DNA of 64,000 nucleotides from VXMO01 sp034422835 (GCA_034422835.1 DAOUJJ010000007.1:62001-126000); one strand, 5' to 3'. Positions 8,796 through 17,565 are shown, counted from the first letter of the stretch. Notes: generated by a model not told the origin, from the letters alone. Program-made: numbers and translations.

Positions 8796-9923
8796 CTACT
8801 TCAGGCTCTCCAGGAAGAATACGAGATCATCAAGCTGCTGGTCAGTGAGATTAAGGTCCGGCATCTCCGTGCCGGGCTTCACGTCCGGCGCGTTGTTGAG
8901 CCAGTGCTTGAGGTTTTCAGCCGTCGGATCGCGCTGCATGAAGTCCGGGTCGGTCGGCACATCCTCGAAGAATGCGCCCATGTTCATATCCGCCGGGCCC
9001 TTGTGGAGCGTGTTCGCCGCAATGGTGACACGGGAACCGAAGTGAGAGAGATTGGGGCCGGTCACGCCGATGGCCAATTCGTACTCGTCCTCGGTTGCGC
9101 CCTCAATGGTGTGGCATCCGCGGCAGGCATTCTCCTGGAAGACAACCCATCCCGGTTCCATCGCCGCCGTCATGTCCACGGCCGGCTGGCGCTCATTCTC
9201 GGCCCATGCCTCGTAGTCGTCCAGCTCACGCGCAAAGGCGACGGTGCGCATCAGAGCGTGTGAATCTCCACAGAACTCCTTGCACTGCCCCGCGTAGACG
9301 CCGGTTTCCGTCGCGTTCAGCCACATGCGGTTGACCCGGCCGGGCACGACATCACGGCTGCCGGCGAGGCGCGGAACGGAGAAGCTGTGGATGACGTCAT
9401 TCGACGACAACTTGAGGTTGATCACGGTATCGATGGGGATATGCAGTTCATTGGCGGTAATGAAATCAAGGTCGCCGTTCTCATCGAGATAGCGGTACTC
9501 CCACCACCATTGGTGGCCGACGACCTCGATAGTGAGCGAGGGGTCATCGGCGTATTGGGAGGGGGCGTCATATGTAGCGCCGATGCCGGCAACCGTTGGG
9601 ATGGTGATGGCGATAACGATCAATGAGGGGGCAATTGTCCAACCAATCTCAAGCGGGGTGTTGCCGTGAGTCTGCGGCGGGATGTCATTTTCTCGTCCGC
9701 GCCTGGCACGGAACTTGAGCACCGCGATGATCAGGAAACCCTGGACGCCGATGAAGATGATGACGGCGATCCAGAAGATAAAGACGAAGAGATCCTGCTG
9801 ACTCTGGGCTACGTCACCTGCCGGATGGAGCGTGCTCTGCGGCAACGCCAATTGGCAGCCTGAGAGGAGAACGACGGCCATGAAAACCGTCAGCACTCCG
9901 ATTAGTTGGGTCCCTTTCCCCAT
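8796..9923 (-). CDS. ctaC: Cytochrome c oxidase subunit II with fused cytochrome c domain (caa3 type)
   Basis: A 375-residue lipoprotein subunit. It has a signal peptide with lipobox LLSGC, two membrane helices, a CuA domain with VGHQWWWEYRY and the CuA ligands in GQCKEFCGDSHALM plus the upstream His in VIHSF, and a C-terminal cytochrome c domain with one CRGCH heme site (about residue 270) and a distal Met near the C-terminus. The fused cytochrome makes this a caa3 oxidase and a likely client of the nearby Ccm system. It is the first gene of the minus-strand cox operon. Confidence 0.96.
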   Translation of the reverse strand: MGKGTQLIGVLTVFMAVVLLSGCQLALPQSTLHPAGDVAQSQQDLFVFIFWIAVIIFIGVQGFLIIAVLKFRARRGRENDIPPQTHGNTPLEIGWTIAPSLIVIAITIPTVAGIGATYDAPSQYADDPSLTIEVVGHQWWWEYRYLDENGDLDFITANELHIPIDTVINLKLSSNDVIHSFSVPRLAGSRDVVPGRVNRMWLNATETGVYAGQCKEFCGDSHALMRTVAFARELDDYEAWAENERQPAVDMTAAMEPGWVVFQENACRGCHTIEGATEDEYELAIGVTGPNLSHFGSRVTIAANTLHKGPADMNMGAFFEDVPTDPDFMQRDPTAENLKHWLNNAPDVKPGTEMPDLNLTDQQLDDLVFFLESLK

Positions 9924-10009
9924 ACGGTTAAGCCTGTTCAGAGCAATACCTCAACAGTTAGCGTTGGGTCGCAGCCGCGACATTGCGAGTCTATCTGTCT
10001 GCCCGAATT

Positions 10010-10025
10010 TGTGTCAAGCGTCACA
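10010..10025. promoter_or_regulatory. CRP/FNR-like inverted repeat between ctaC and moaDE
   Basis: TGTGTCAAGCGTCACA matches the CRP half-site pattern TGTGA-N6-TCACA at nine of ten positions and can be extended to TTGTG/CACAA. A TATAAA-like element follows at 10040. It lies in the divergent promoter region between the oxidase operon and the molybdopterin gene, so it could serve either. Confidence 0.4.
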
Positions 10026-10090
10026 AGCGGTGTCACAGGTATAAAATCACCGGGTTCTGCGCCGCATTCAGGATAAGCGCCGGGGGAGCC

Positions 10091-10102
10091 TATAATGACC
10101 AT
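10091..10102 (+). promoter_or_regulatory. -10 element placing moaDE transcription at its start codon
   Basis: A perfect TATAAT (10091-10096) lies 6 bases before the ATG at 10103, so the predicted transcript begins at or beside the start codon (leaderless). No good -35 box is visible. A GGGGGAG at 10082-10088 is too far away to be an ideal Shine-Dalgarno sequence. Confidence 0.5.
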
Positions 10103-10780
10103 ATGGACGTTCGAATAAGACTGTTTGCGTCACTGCGAGAAGCGGTGGGCGCTTCGGAAATCAGCGTTGAGATTCCCGAGGGCGAGCCGGTGTCGCGCCT
10201 GTTGGACGAGGCGCAGCAACAGCATCCGGCGCTGGCGAACCGCTGCGACGGCGTTGTTGTCGCCGTCAACCGGGAATATGTCGACCAGTCAACCGCCATC
10301 ACCGCAGGCGACGAGGTTGCGCTGATTCCGCCCGTAAGCGGTGGAGCCGTCTCTGAAGCGGAGGCCGTGCAGGTTGGCGTCACGCCTGATCCACTTGACG
10401 TCCGGAGGATCGCGGAGTCGCTCAGAACTCCGTCCGACGGGGCGGTTCTGACTTTCGAGGGCATCGTGCGGGATAACAACCTGGGCCGGCACGTGCTCTT
10501 CCTTGAATACGAGGCATACCCGGAGATGGCGGAGGGTGTGCTGCGAAAGATCGGACGCGAGACGCTCGAGGATTTCGACATTGGCAGCATCGCGTTGTGG
10601 CATCGAACAGGGCGGCTTGAGATCGGAGAGACCTCGCTGGTCGTTGCGGTCGCCTCGCCGCATCGGCGCGCAGCCTTTGACGCGTGCCGTGAGGCAGTAG
10701 AAAAGGTCAAGGCGCTGGCGCCGGTCTGGAAACGCGAGGTGTGGGACGGCGGTTCTGAGTGGCTACGGGGCGCGGGATAA
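10103..10780 (+). CDS. Molybdopterin synthase, MoaD-MoaE fusion
   Basis: A 225-residue protein joining MoaD (residues 1 to about 82) and MoaE (about 90-225). MoaD is the ubiquitin-like sulfur carrier and MoaE the catalytic subunit that converts cyclic pyranopterin monophosphate to molybdopterin. The MoaD part ends in PPVSGG, the diglycine that must be thiocarboxylated, but here it is internal. The MoaE part has HRTGRLEIGE and VWKREVW, with Arg/Lys residues of the active site. The ATG at 10103 starts exactly at MoaD; a longer open frame upstream has no MoaD homology. Its end overlaps the convergent nuclease gene by 18 bases. Confidence 0.92.
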   Translation: MDVRIRLFASLREAVGASEISVEIPEGEPVSRLLDEAQQQHPALANRCDGVVVAVNREYVDQSTAITAGDEVALIPPVSGGAVSEAEAVQVGVTPDPLDVRRIAESLRTPSDGAVLTFEGIVRDNNLGRHVLFLEYEAYPEMAEGVLRKIGRETLEDFDIGSIALWHRTGRLEIGETSLVVAVASPHRRAAFDACREAVEKVKALAPVWKREVWDGGSEWLRGAG

Positions 10781-12541
10781 GTCCTTCGTCATGGCCACGT
10801 GCTCAATGCCGGCTTCCATAAACACGTCACCGCCTTCGGTGTAGCCCGCCTGCGCGTAAAAATCCTTGACGTAGGTCTGCGCGTTGAGCAGGACCTGCGC
10901 AAAGCCCCGTTCGTCGGCCACTTCCTCTAACGTCGCCAGAATCCTGTCCCCGATTCCGTGTCGCCTGAGGTCCTGCCGGACTGCCATGCGGCCAATACGG
11001 CACTTTTCTTCACCCTCATCCGTTAACAGGCGGCCCGTGCCAACAACTTCATCATCCACGAGCGCCACAGCATGGACGGCGTCCTCATCGCGTCCGTCCC
11101 ACTCCTCATCGTCATCCACGTTCTGTTCATCGATGAAGACGAGGCGGCGGAGGGCAAAAATCGCCTCCATATCCCTCTCTTCGGCAATGCGGACTACCAC
11201 GTCCGCCTCATCATCCACGTCAGCCACCTGCCCCATCTGATCCGAGTTGATGATCTCACGGGCCGCCTGCATGAGCACTGTTCGCCGCTCAGTGGCAACC
11301 GATGATTTCTCCATATAGAGGCTGAGGGCTTTTTCAGGCTCAAGCGACTCGATTGCCATGCCGCGTTCAAGACGGGTTCTCGCTCTATCCGGCGCGTCTG
11401 CCTGCACCATTACCCCCGAAACAACGTGCGCTCCGGCCTGCCTCAACATGTTTCGAATACGAATGCGGTCTATGTCGCCCGCAAGCTCGACAGGAGCCTG
11501 TATCTCCACGCGGACAACGGCATCGCTCACATCTGCAGCGGCAAGGCGGGCGGCAATCGTCCCCATCACGTCCTGCTCACCTGCGTGGACGGTGATTTTG
11601 ATTGTCCTGAAAGGGCGAGCCCAAACGGGGCGGAACGACCATGAGGCGGCGCGGCGGCCGGGAGGCAGGCCGGGATCAATGTCCACCACACAGAACCCCT
11701 TGCTGTCATTCTCTTCGGAGAAATCGACGCGATGGAGACTGCCGGGATAGACGGCGGGAGGGGCGTCCGCGATCAGTTGGTGCCGATGGATATGACCAAG
11801 AGCAGCGTAGTCGACGGGATGCGTTTGGAACGCGCTGGGCAGCAGCAGATAGTCGTTGCCCATCATCATGCTGCGTTCGTGACCGACGGTGGCCGTCGTG
11901 GCGGTGGCGTGGGCAGACAGGATGGATGGGACATTTGGATCGAGTTCACCCGCCATGCGCGTTATCTCATTGCTGAGGAAACTCTGCATCCACTCGTTGA
12001 CCTCCGCGGAACTCTTTCCGTGCAGTTCGGCACGCGCGGCGGCGGAGCTGCGCCGCAACCAGGGAACGGCCACAATCTGCACGGGGCCGGAGGCGGTCTC
12101 GATGCGATGAACACCGGGGCGAGATGCAACCGTAACGTTGTCGACGGCGAGCGCGTCAAAGATGTCCAGAGCGGTTGCCCTACCCTCCGTGTTGGGCACG
12201 TCATGGTTGCCGGTGAGCAGGAACACGGGGACGCCCGCGAGGGCGAGGCGGCTGATGCGGCGGGCAAATTCCCGTTGGTGGGTCTGGGAGGGGTCTCTTG
12301 AGCGATAGGCGTCACCGGAAAAGACGACGAGATCGGCGCGGGGTTCGGTCAGGGCGAAGTCGACGAGTTCATCAAGGGCGCGGAGTGAATCAATGAGGCG
12401 GGACGGCATCCCCGTGTAGGTGGCGGCGCGGTTGACGCCCGGGGCGAACGACTCAGGCAGGGCGCTAAGGTCGTCTGAGGTGACGGGGCGGCTGTGTGTC
12501 TCAACGCCGATATGCGAGTCGGCAAAGTGGATGATTCGCAT
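10763..12541 (-). CDS. SbcD/Mre11-like nuclease fused to a GNAT acetyltransferase
   Basis: Residues 1 to about 330 are a metallophosphoesterase of the SbcD/Mre11 type with the metal motifs FADSHIG, VFSGDAY, LLTGNHDVP, LSAHAT and GHIHRH. A capping region runs to about residue 445. Residues 445-592 form an ElaA-like GNAT N-acetyltransferase with VFIDEQ, acetyl-CoA loop RRHGIG and a C-terminal FYAQAGY. The frame is continuous and no second start is obvious at the junction. It lies 6 bases downstream of glyS in the same direction. The nuclease part is not paired here with an SbcC; a separate YhaO/YhaN pair occurs at 56.8 kb. Confidence 0.85.
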   Translation of the reverse strand: MRIIHFADSHIGVETHSRPVTSDDLSALPESFAPGVNRAATYTGMPSRLIDSLRALDELVDFALTEPRADLVVFSGDAYRSRDPSQTHQREFARRISRLALAGVPVFLLTGNHDVPNTEGRATALDIFDALAVDNVTVASRPGVHRIETASGPVQIVAVPWLRRSSAAARAELHGKSSAEVNEWMQSFLSNEITRMAGELDPNVPSILSAHATATTATVGHERSMMMGNDYLLLPSAFQTHPVDYAALGHIHRHQLIADAPPAVYPGSLHRVDFSEENDSKGFCVVDIDPGLPPGRRAASWSFRPVWARPFRTIKITVHAGEQDVMGTIAARLAAADVSDAVVRVEIQAPVELAGDIDRIRIRNMLRQAGAHVVSGVMVQADAPDRARTRLERGMAIESLEPEKALSLYMEKSSVATERRTVLMQAAREIINSDQMGQVADVDDEADVVVRIAEERDMEAIFALRRLVFIDEQNVDDDEEWDGRDEDAVHAVALVDDEVVGTGRLLTDEGEEKCRIGRMAVRQDLRRHGIGDRILATLEEVADERGFAQVLLNAQTYVKDFYAQAGYTEGGDVFMEAGIEHVAMTKDLSRAP

Positions 12542-12547
12542 GGGCGC

Positions 12548-13870
12548 TCAGCCCGTTAGGCGATCTTCAAGCAGCGCGCCAAGTTCAGCGATGGGGACGC
12601 GCACCTGCTCCATCGTGTCACGGTCGCGAATGGTCACAGCGTCGTCCTCTTCAACGGTCTGGAAATCGATGGTGACGCAGTACGGCGTACCAATCTCGTC
12701 CTGCCGGCGGTAGCGGCGACCGATGGATTGAGAATCGTCATAGTCGGTCATCCAGCGGCGGCGGACGATGTCATAGACCTCCCGAGACTTGGGAAGAAGC
12801 TTCTCATTGCGAGAGAGGGGGAGCACAGCGACCTTATAAGGAGCAAGATCACGGTGCAGCTTGAGCACGGTGCGGCTCTCTCCATTCACCTCCTCTTCCG
12901 TGTAGCCGTCAACGAGGAGGGCAAGCAGGCAGCGATCGACGCCGCTGGCGGGTTCCACAACGTGGGGTATGAACCGTTCTTGCCGCTCGTCATCAAAATA
13001 CTCCAGCTTGCGACCGGAACTGTCCTGGTGCTGGCGGAGGTCAAAGTCGCCGCGGTAGGCGATGCCCTCCAACTCCGACCAGCCGATGGGGAAAAGGTAC
13101 TCAATGTCATAGACGGCTGCGGCGTAGTGGGCGAGTTCATCCTGCTCATGCTGCCTAAAGCGCAACCGCTCAGGGTTGATGCCGAGGTTTGTGTACCACT
13201 GCATCCGCTCGTTGCGCCAGTATTCCAGGGATGCAAAGCCGTCCTCAGGCCGGACGAAGTACTCCATTTCCATTTGTTCAAATTCGCGGGTACGGAATAT
13301 GAAGTTTCCCGTTGTGATTTCATTGCGGAACGATTTTCCTGTTTGCGCAATGCCGAACGGGATTTTCTTGCGCGTGGCCGTCCGCACGTTGTCGAAATTC
13401 GTGAAGATGCCCTGCGCCGTCTCAGGCCGCAGGAAAGCGACTGCCGCGTCCTCCTCCACCGGCCCAAGAAACGTCTTGAACATGAGGTTGAACTGCCGCG
13501 GTTCCGTGAATTCATCCACAACTCCGCAGTCCGGGCACGTGTTGTCCTCAATGTGGTCGGCGCGATAGCGGCGATGGCAGGTACGGCACTCGATAAGCGG
13601 ATCAGTGAACCCGGCGACGTGGCCGCTTGCCTCCCACACGAGGGGGCTCTGGATGATGGCGCTGTCAAGGCCGACGACATCATCGCGCTCCTGCACCATC
13701 GCGCGCCACCATGCATCACGCACGTTGCGCTTGAGTTCCACGCCGAGGGGGCCGTAGTCCCACGACGAGCCGATGCCGCCGTAGATCTCGCTGGCGGGGA
13801 ACACGAATCCGCGCCGCTTGGCAAGCGACACAATCGTGTTCATATCAGTCAGCGTCGGCTCAATGGTCAC
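12548..13870 (-). CDS. glyS: Glycyl-tRNA synthetase (alpha2 type)
   Basis: A 440-residue class II synthetase charging tRNA-Gly. The N-terminus IVSLAKRRGFVFPASEIYGG, motif 2 (SFRNEIT with TREFEQME) and motif 3 (ASGVDRCLLALLVDGY) are present, as are the four Cys of a zinc-binding insertion (CRTCHRRY and CPDCG). The GTG at 13870 is chosen because GGAGG lies 9 bases upstream; a TTG at 13891 lacks a site. The length is typical of the eukaryote-like homodimeric form. Confidence 0.96.
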   Translation of the reverse strand: MTIEPTLTDMNTIVSLAKRRGFVFPASEIYGGIGSSWDYGPLGVELKRNVRDAWWRAMVQERDDVVGLDSAIIQSPLVWEASGHVAGFTDPLIECRTCHRRYRADHIEDNTCPDCGVVDEFTEPRQFNLMFKTFLGPVEEDAAVAFLRPETAQGIFTNFDNVRTATRKKIPFGIAQTGKSFRNEITTGNFIFRTREFEQMEMEYFVRPEDGFASLEYWRNERMQWYTNLGINPERLRFRQHEQDELAHYAAAVYDIEYLFPIGWSELEGIAYRGDFDLRQHQDSSGRKLEYFDDERQERFIPHVVEPASGVDRCLLALLVDGYTEEEVNGESRTVLKLHRDLAPYKVAVLPLSRNEKLLPKSREVYDIVRRRWMTDYDDSQSIGRRYRRQDEIGTPYCVTIDFQTVEEDDAVTIRDRDTMEQVRVPIAELGALLEDRLTG

Positions 13871-14003
13871 GTGGCGAAGCCTCCATCGCAATCAGGGTGA
13901 ATATACTGCGCGGCAAGCGCCGACGGGAGTACCAACGACGCTCAGCTATAAGGATACAGGAGGGAGGGTGGTGTGGCGGGTTGGGTTATTTAAGGCGTTT
14001 CAG

Positions 14004-14023
14004 ATTCCCGCCTACGCGGGAAT
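14004..14023. repeat. Second ATTCCCGC/GCGGGAAT palindromic repeat, overlapping a gene end
   Basis: The same 8-bp stem as at 2666, here with loop CTAC and followed by GACGGATGG. The stop codon of the convergent-side protease gene (14012-14014) lies in the loop, so the repeat encodes the last residues (VIPA) of that protein. Confidence 0.75.
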
Positions 14024-14842
14024 GACGGATGGGGATGGTTGGGTAATGCCGTACTTTTCCGCCGCCAATCCAACGGTCTCCTGAATTAGATCAACGGGAA
14101 TCACCGTGGCAAGCCCGGAGTTCTCCTGGACGATCAGCCGGGGAGTTCCCGTCTGCTCGCTCAGAGCGACGTCAACAAACGGCTGATAGGCAGCCACAAC
14201 ACCAATCAACTTGGGGTCCGGGCGCGTTTGGCCATAGGAGAACATGGTCGGCTTGAGAATGACCGGGCCTCCACTATTGCCGGGGAAGACAAACGAATCT
14301 ATCAGGAATTCCTTGGAGCGGCGCTCATAGCAGTCCTGAATCCGGGCAATAACTCCCTGCCGCACGATCACGTAGTTCTGTTCAGCGCCGGCCAGTCCAA
14401 GCGGAAAGCCGAGCACATAGACTTCGTCTCCCTCCGAGACGGAACCGCTCTTCATGGAATCCAGACGTTCCGTCTGTCCGTTTCCTGTGAAGAATGCCAT
14501 CTTGACATCCTTGAGGGCTTGACCAAGTGAGTCTATTAGCAGAACGGCAACGTCCACATCCGAGTCAGGGTGGAAGATCCAGTGATCGTTTGGGCCGCCA
14601 TCATTCGGAGGCAAGGGCAGTATCTTGGGAGCAGTCCCGGCGAGAGCATTGAAGCGTATTTGCGGGCTGCGTATTCCCTTTACGACGTGCCGGTTCGTGA
14701 CCAGGTAGACGTAGTATCGCCCCCGATTCCCCGAAGGCTGCCCATACAAGAAGCCGGAGGCGGCGTACCGTATGTTTCCGTCCTTGTCCGGTGTGCCCAG
14801 CGCGACGACTTTGTCCAGGAATGTAGGCGGGATCAAGGACAT
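14012..14842 (-). CDS. Trypsin-like serine protease domain protein
   Basis: A 276-residue protein with the chymotrypsin/HtrA-type catalytic triad: His in LVTNRHVV (about residue 52), Asp in DVDVAVL (about residue 97) and Ser in FPGNSGGPV (about residue 194). There is no obvious signal peptide and no PDZ domain, so it looks cytoplasmic. A GAGGAGAG Shine-Dalgarno sequence precedes the ATG. Its substrate is unknown. Stand-alone trypsin-like domains of this kind occur in accessory and stress loci. Confidence 0.82.
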   Translation of the reverse strand: MSLIPPTFLDKVVALGTPDKDGNIRYAASGFLYGQPSGNRGRYYVYLVTNRHVVKGIRSPQIRFNALAGTAPKILPLPPNDGGPNDHWIFHPDSDVDVAVLLIDSLGQALKDVKMAFFTGNGQTERLDSMKSGSVSEGDEVYVLGFPLGLAGAEQNYVIVRQGVIARIQDCYERRSKEFLIDSFVFPGNSGGPVILKPTMFSYGQTRPDPKLIGVVAAYQPFVDVALSEQTGTPRLIVQENSGLATVIPVDLIQETVGLAAEKYGITQPSPSVIPA

Positions 14843-14961
14843 TCCGGTCTCTCCTCATCAATCCGAGGCGATTATTTCTACTATCAATTATCGCAAGAGC
14901 CGCAAGAGTTCGCCTGATTGGGGGCGACCCTTCGACGACGCTCTGGGTGAACGGGCGGAGG

Positions 14962-15318
14962 TTAGTCTAGGCCGCGCTTGTCGAGAATCTTGTCGACTTC
15001 TCCTTCACGGGCCTGACCGATCATCTCCTTGACGCGGTCGGGCATCTCAATGCCCGCCTCGTCCATGCGCTTCTCTGCCCATCGCCCGATGTTTGACGGG
15101 TCGCGCCAGTAGTCGTAGCCGGGGGCGTCAGGATCGCCGGAGGCCTCGTGGCGGGAAGCGGTGGAGCGGACGTAGGCGGCGCGGGACATGACCTTCTCGG
15201 TCCTGGTTGAGCCGCAGTGGGCGCACTCCTGCTCCGTGGGCAACTCTTCCGGTATTACCTTATAGAAGGTGCTGGAGCGTTTGTCGCAATCCTTGCAGGT
15301 GTATTCGTAAATGGGCAT
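14962..15318 (-). CDS. FmdB-family zinc ribbon protein (first copy)
   Basis: A 118-residue protein beginning MPIYEYTCKDCDKRS, the N-terminus of FmdB/putative regulatory protein domains, with a four-Cys zinc ribbon (CKDC and CAHC, residues 8-36). The tail is charged. The molecular role of the family is not settled; members were linked to amide and formamide gene regulation. A second FmdB gene follows 38 bases upstream in the same direction. Confidence 0.85.
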   Translation of the reverse strand: MPIYEYTCKDCDKRSSTFYKVIPEELPTEQECAHCGSTRTEKVMSRAAYVRSTASRHEASGDPDAPGYDYWRDPSNIGRWAEKRMDEAGIEMPDRVKEMIGQAREGEVDKILDKRGLD

Positions 15319-15356
15319 CGTGTCACCGCCCTCTCTGCCGCGCCCTCATAACGCTC

Positions 15357-15620
15357 TTAATCGTACCCGTCATCAAAGTAGTCGTCATCCATCCCATCGT
15401 AATCATCATCACTCGGCGCGTCATCAAAGGCTGACAAGCGGTCATATTCACGGTAGAGGTCCTGCCGGGAGCGAACAACGGCAACGCGCGAGACTTTGCG
15501 GCGTAGAGCCGTGCTGTCACAGTGGGGGCATTCGGGATCGCCGATGGGGGCGGAGACGGAGCGCGTGAAAACGCTCATGTCCCGCCCGCAGTCATCGCAC
15601 CTGAATTCGTATATCGGCAT
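15357..15620 (-). CDS. FmdB-family zinc ribbon protein (second copy)
   Basis: An 87-residue paralogue beginning MPIYEFRCDDCGRD with a second Cys pair (CPHC), thus a complete zinc ribbon. The C-terminus is strongly acidic (repeated Asp with Tyr). It is a tandem, well-diverged duplicate of the neighbouring gene. Confidence 0.85.
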   Translation of the reverse strand: MPIYEFRCDDCGRDMSVFTRSVSAPIGDPECPHCDSTALRRKVSRVAVVRSRQDLYREYDRLSAFDDAPSDDDYDGMDDDYFDDGYD

Positions 15621-15650
15621 GGCTTGGTCAGTCTAACAGAGGGGTTGGCG

Positions 15651-16055
15651 TCAGTTGGCATCCTCAACGGCGTTCTTATGCCAGGTGAGGCGCATGAGTC
15701 TGCCCCGCCGGTCAAAGACAACGGCGACGACATCGATGCGTGTGTTCTCAGGCAGGTCCTCCGCCTCATGATGCTGCCGGTATATCTCAGTGAGGCGGGC
15801 AAGGCGATGAGCCTTGTCGGGAGTGACGGACTCCTCCGGGGTGCCTACGTTGGGCGTGGATCGGCTGCGCACCTCGACGGCCACAAGCGTCTCGTCGATA
15901 ACGCCAACGATATCGAGTTCCCCGGCGCGATAGCGGACATTCTCCGCCAAGACATGAAAACCCTCGGATTCAATGCGGCGGCGGGCAAGGCTTTGGGCAT
16001 GCAGCCCACGCCTGGAGCGGGTAGTTGGACCTGTCTGCCTATCCTTGTTTTGCAC
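15651..16055 (-). CDS. yraN: YraN/UPF0102 family endonuclease-like protein
   Basis: A 134-residue protein of the UPF0102 (YraN) family with a PD-(D/E)XK-like core: GLHAQSLARRRIESEGF, the metal-binding GELDIV and VAVEVRSR. Family members are presumed nucleases linked to DNA uptake or Holliday-junction processing. The start is GTG. It is divergent from the antiporter gene with 67 bases between them. Confidence 0.88.
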   Translation of the reverse strand: MQNKDRQTGPTTRSRRGLHAQSLARRRIESEGFHVLAENVRYRAGELDIVGVIDETLVAVEVRSRSTPNVGTPEESVTPDKAHRLARLTEIYRQHHEAEDLPENTRIDVVAVVFDRRGRLMRLTWHKNAVEDAN

Positions 16056-16122
16056 GGCTTGATCCTATGCTCATCCCTTATACTAATGTGGCCATCGCGC
16101 CATATTCGGCCAGGAGGACATA

Positions 16123-17445
16123 TTGGGGGAAGATTTTACCCATTCGGCTGTGGTTCTCGCCATGCAGCTGGGCATTATCCTTGTGGCCGCCAAGCTTGCG
16201 GGCGAGTTTACTGAGCGCATTCTGCGACAGCCGGCCGTTATCGGGGAGTTGGTCGCGGGCATCATCATCGGGACGGTGGCGATTCATGGGTTCGAGCCGC
16301 TCGGCTATGAACCCTTCGGACTTTTTGAAGAGGTATTTGAGCCACCGGAGGAGGGGGCGGTCATCCCCGTCCCGAAAACCCTTTTTATATTTGGGCAGGT
16401 GGCGGCCATCATCCTGCTGCTTGAAACGGGACTGAATACTGATCTCAAGGCGTTCCTGCGGTTCGTGCCGCAAGCGAGTCTTGTGGCCATAGGCGGGGTG
16501 GTTATCCCGTTCGCGCTCGGCGCATACGCGACAGTCCTCTTTGGCTTCGCAGATTCCTTCTTCTCGGCCCCTGCCCTGTTCGTGGGAACCATCATGACTG
16601 CGACATCCGTGGGAATCACCGCCCGCGTTCTGGACGACTTACGACGCCTGGACTCGCCGGAGGGCGTGACCATCCTGGGCGCCGCCGTTGTGGATGACGT
16701 GCTCGGAATCCTGATTCTGACTGTTGTTGTGGGGGTGACGGCAGGCGAGTCCATCGAGGCGGCCACTGAAGCGGCTTCGTTCGAGTGGACCGAGGTTGTA
16801 GTCGTTGGCGCCAAGGCGATTGGCTTCTGGCTCGTGCTGACGGTCGGCGGGATATTGGGCGCGAAGTACATCGTCCGCGCGATCAACAGCGTCCGTGTTG
16901 AGGGCGCGGCAATCGCGATCGTGTTCGGCATCGGGCTGTTTGCCGCGGCGCTGGCGGAGATGTTCGGGCTGGCGATGATTATCGGCGCATATTCCGTGGG
17001 TCTGGCCCTGTCACAGACCGAACTCCGCAATCAACTTCACCAGCCGTTGAACGGCCTCTACCACGCGATGGTGCCAATTTTCTTCGTGGTGATGGGAACG
17101 ATGGTCGATATTCAGGGCATGGTTGATGCTCTCGGATTCGGGCTGATCATCGTCGTGCTGGCCATTGTCGGCAAGGTGGCAGGGTCTGGCATTCCGGCCC
17201 TGGCAGCGGGATTCAGCCGCGTCGGGGCATGGCGCGTGGGCGTGGGAATGGCGCCGCGCGGCGAGGTGGGTCTGATAGTAGCAGGCATCGGCGTATCACA
17301 GGGACTGATTGGGCAGGACCTTTTCGGCGTGGCAATCCTGATGACGATTGCAACAACGCTCATCGCGCCCGCCGTGTTGGTGCCCGCGTTCCGCAACAAC
17401 GCCCCGAGCCTGCGCAGGGAGCAGAGGACAGAGAGCCAGGTTTAG
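16123..17445 (+). CDS. Kef/CPA2-type cation:proton antiporter
   Basis: A 440-residue, 12-13-helix Na+/H+ exchanger-domain protein. The family motifs are visible: RQPAVIGELVAGIIIG near residue 30, LLETGLNTD near residue 105, and GAAVVDDVLGI with the ion-binding Asp pair near residue 190. It has no C-terminal TrkA-N or USP domain. The start is TTG, with a strong AGGAGG (16112-16117) 5 bases upstream. Confidence 0.9.
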   Translation: MGEDFTHSAVVLAMQLGIILVAAKLAGEFTERILRQPAVIGELVAGIIIGTVAIHGFEPLGYEPFGLFEEVFEPPEEGAVIPVPKTLFIFGQVAAIILLLETGLNTDLKAFLRFVPQASLVAIGGVVIPFALGAYATVLFGFADSFFSAPALFVGTIMTATSVGITARVLDDLRRLDSPEGVTILGAAVVDDVLGILILTVVVGVTAGESIEAATEAASFEWTEVVVVGAKAIGFWLVLTVGGILGAKYIVRAINSVRVEGAAIAIVFGIGLFAAALAEMFGLAMIIGAYSVGLALSQTELRNQLHQPLNGLYHAMVPIFFVVMGTMVDIQGMVDALGFGLIIVVLAIVGKVAGSGIPALAAGFSRVGAWRVGVGMAPRGEVGLIVAGIGVSQGLIGQDLFGVAILMTIATTLIAPAVLVPAFRNNAPSLRREQRTESQV

Positions 17446-17493
17446 CGAACTGAGCGCGGAGTATGATGGAGGGGCGCCGCAACGCGTAATCAT

Positions 17494-17565
17494 GCCCCTG
17501 TAGCTCAGCGGATAGAGCACCAGCCTCCGGAGCTGGTGGCCCGGGTTCGAGTCCCGGCAGGGGTA
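17494..17565 (+). tRNA. tRNA-Arg (anticodon CCG)
   Basis: The 72-base cloverleaf folds fully: 7-bp acceptor stem (one G-U), D arm GCTC/GAGC, anticodon stem CCAGC/GCTGG with loop CTCCGGA giving anticodon CCG, and T arm CCGGG/CCCGG with loop TTCGAGT. The discriminator base is A and CCA is not encoded. It reads Arg codon CGG. Confidence 0.97.

Noticed and set aside
12728..13900. A 390-codon open frame on the plus strand across glyS
   Set aside because: It lies exactly antisense to a fully conserved glycyl-tRNA synthetase; its translation has no domain features. It results from GC-rich codon use.
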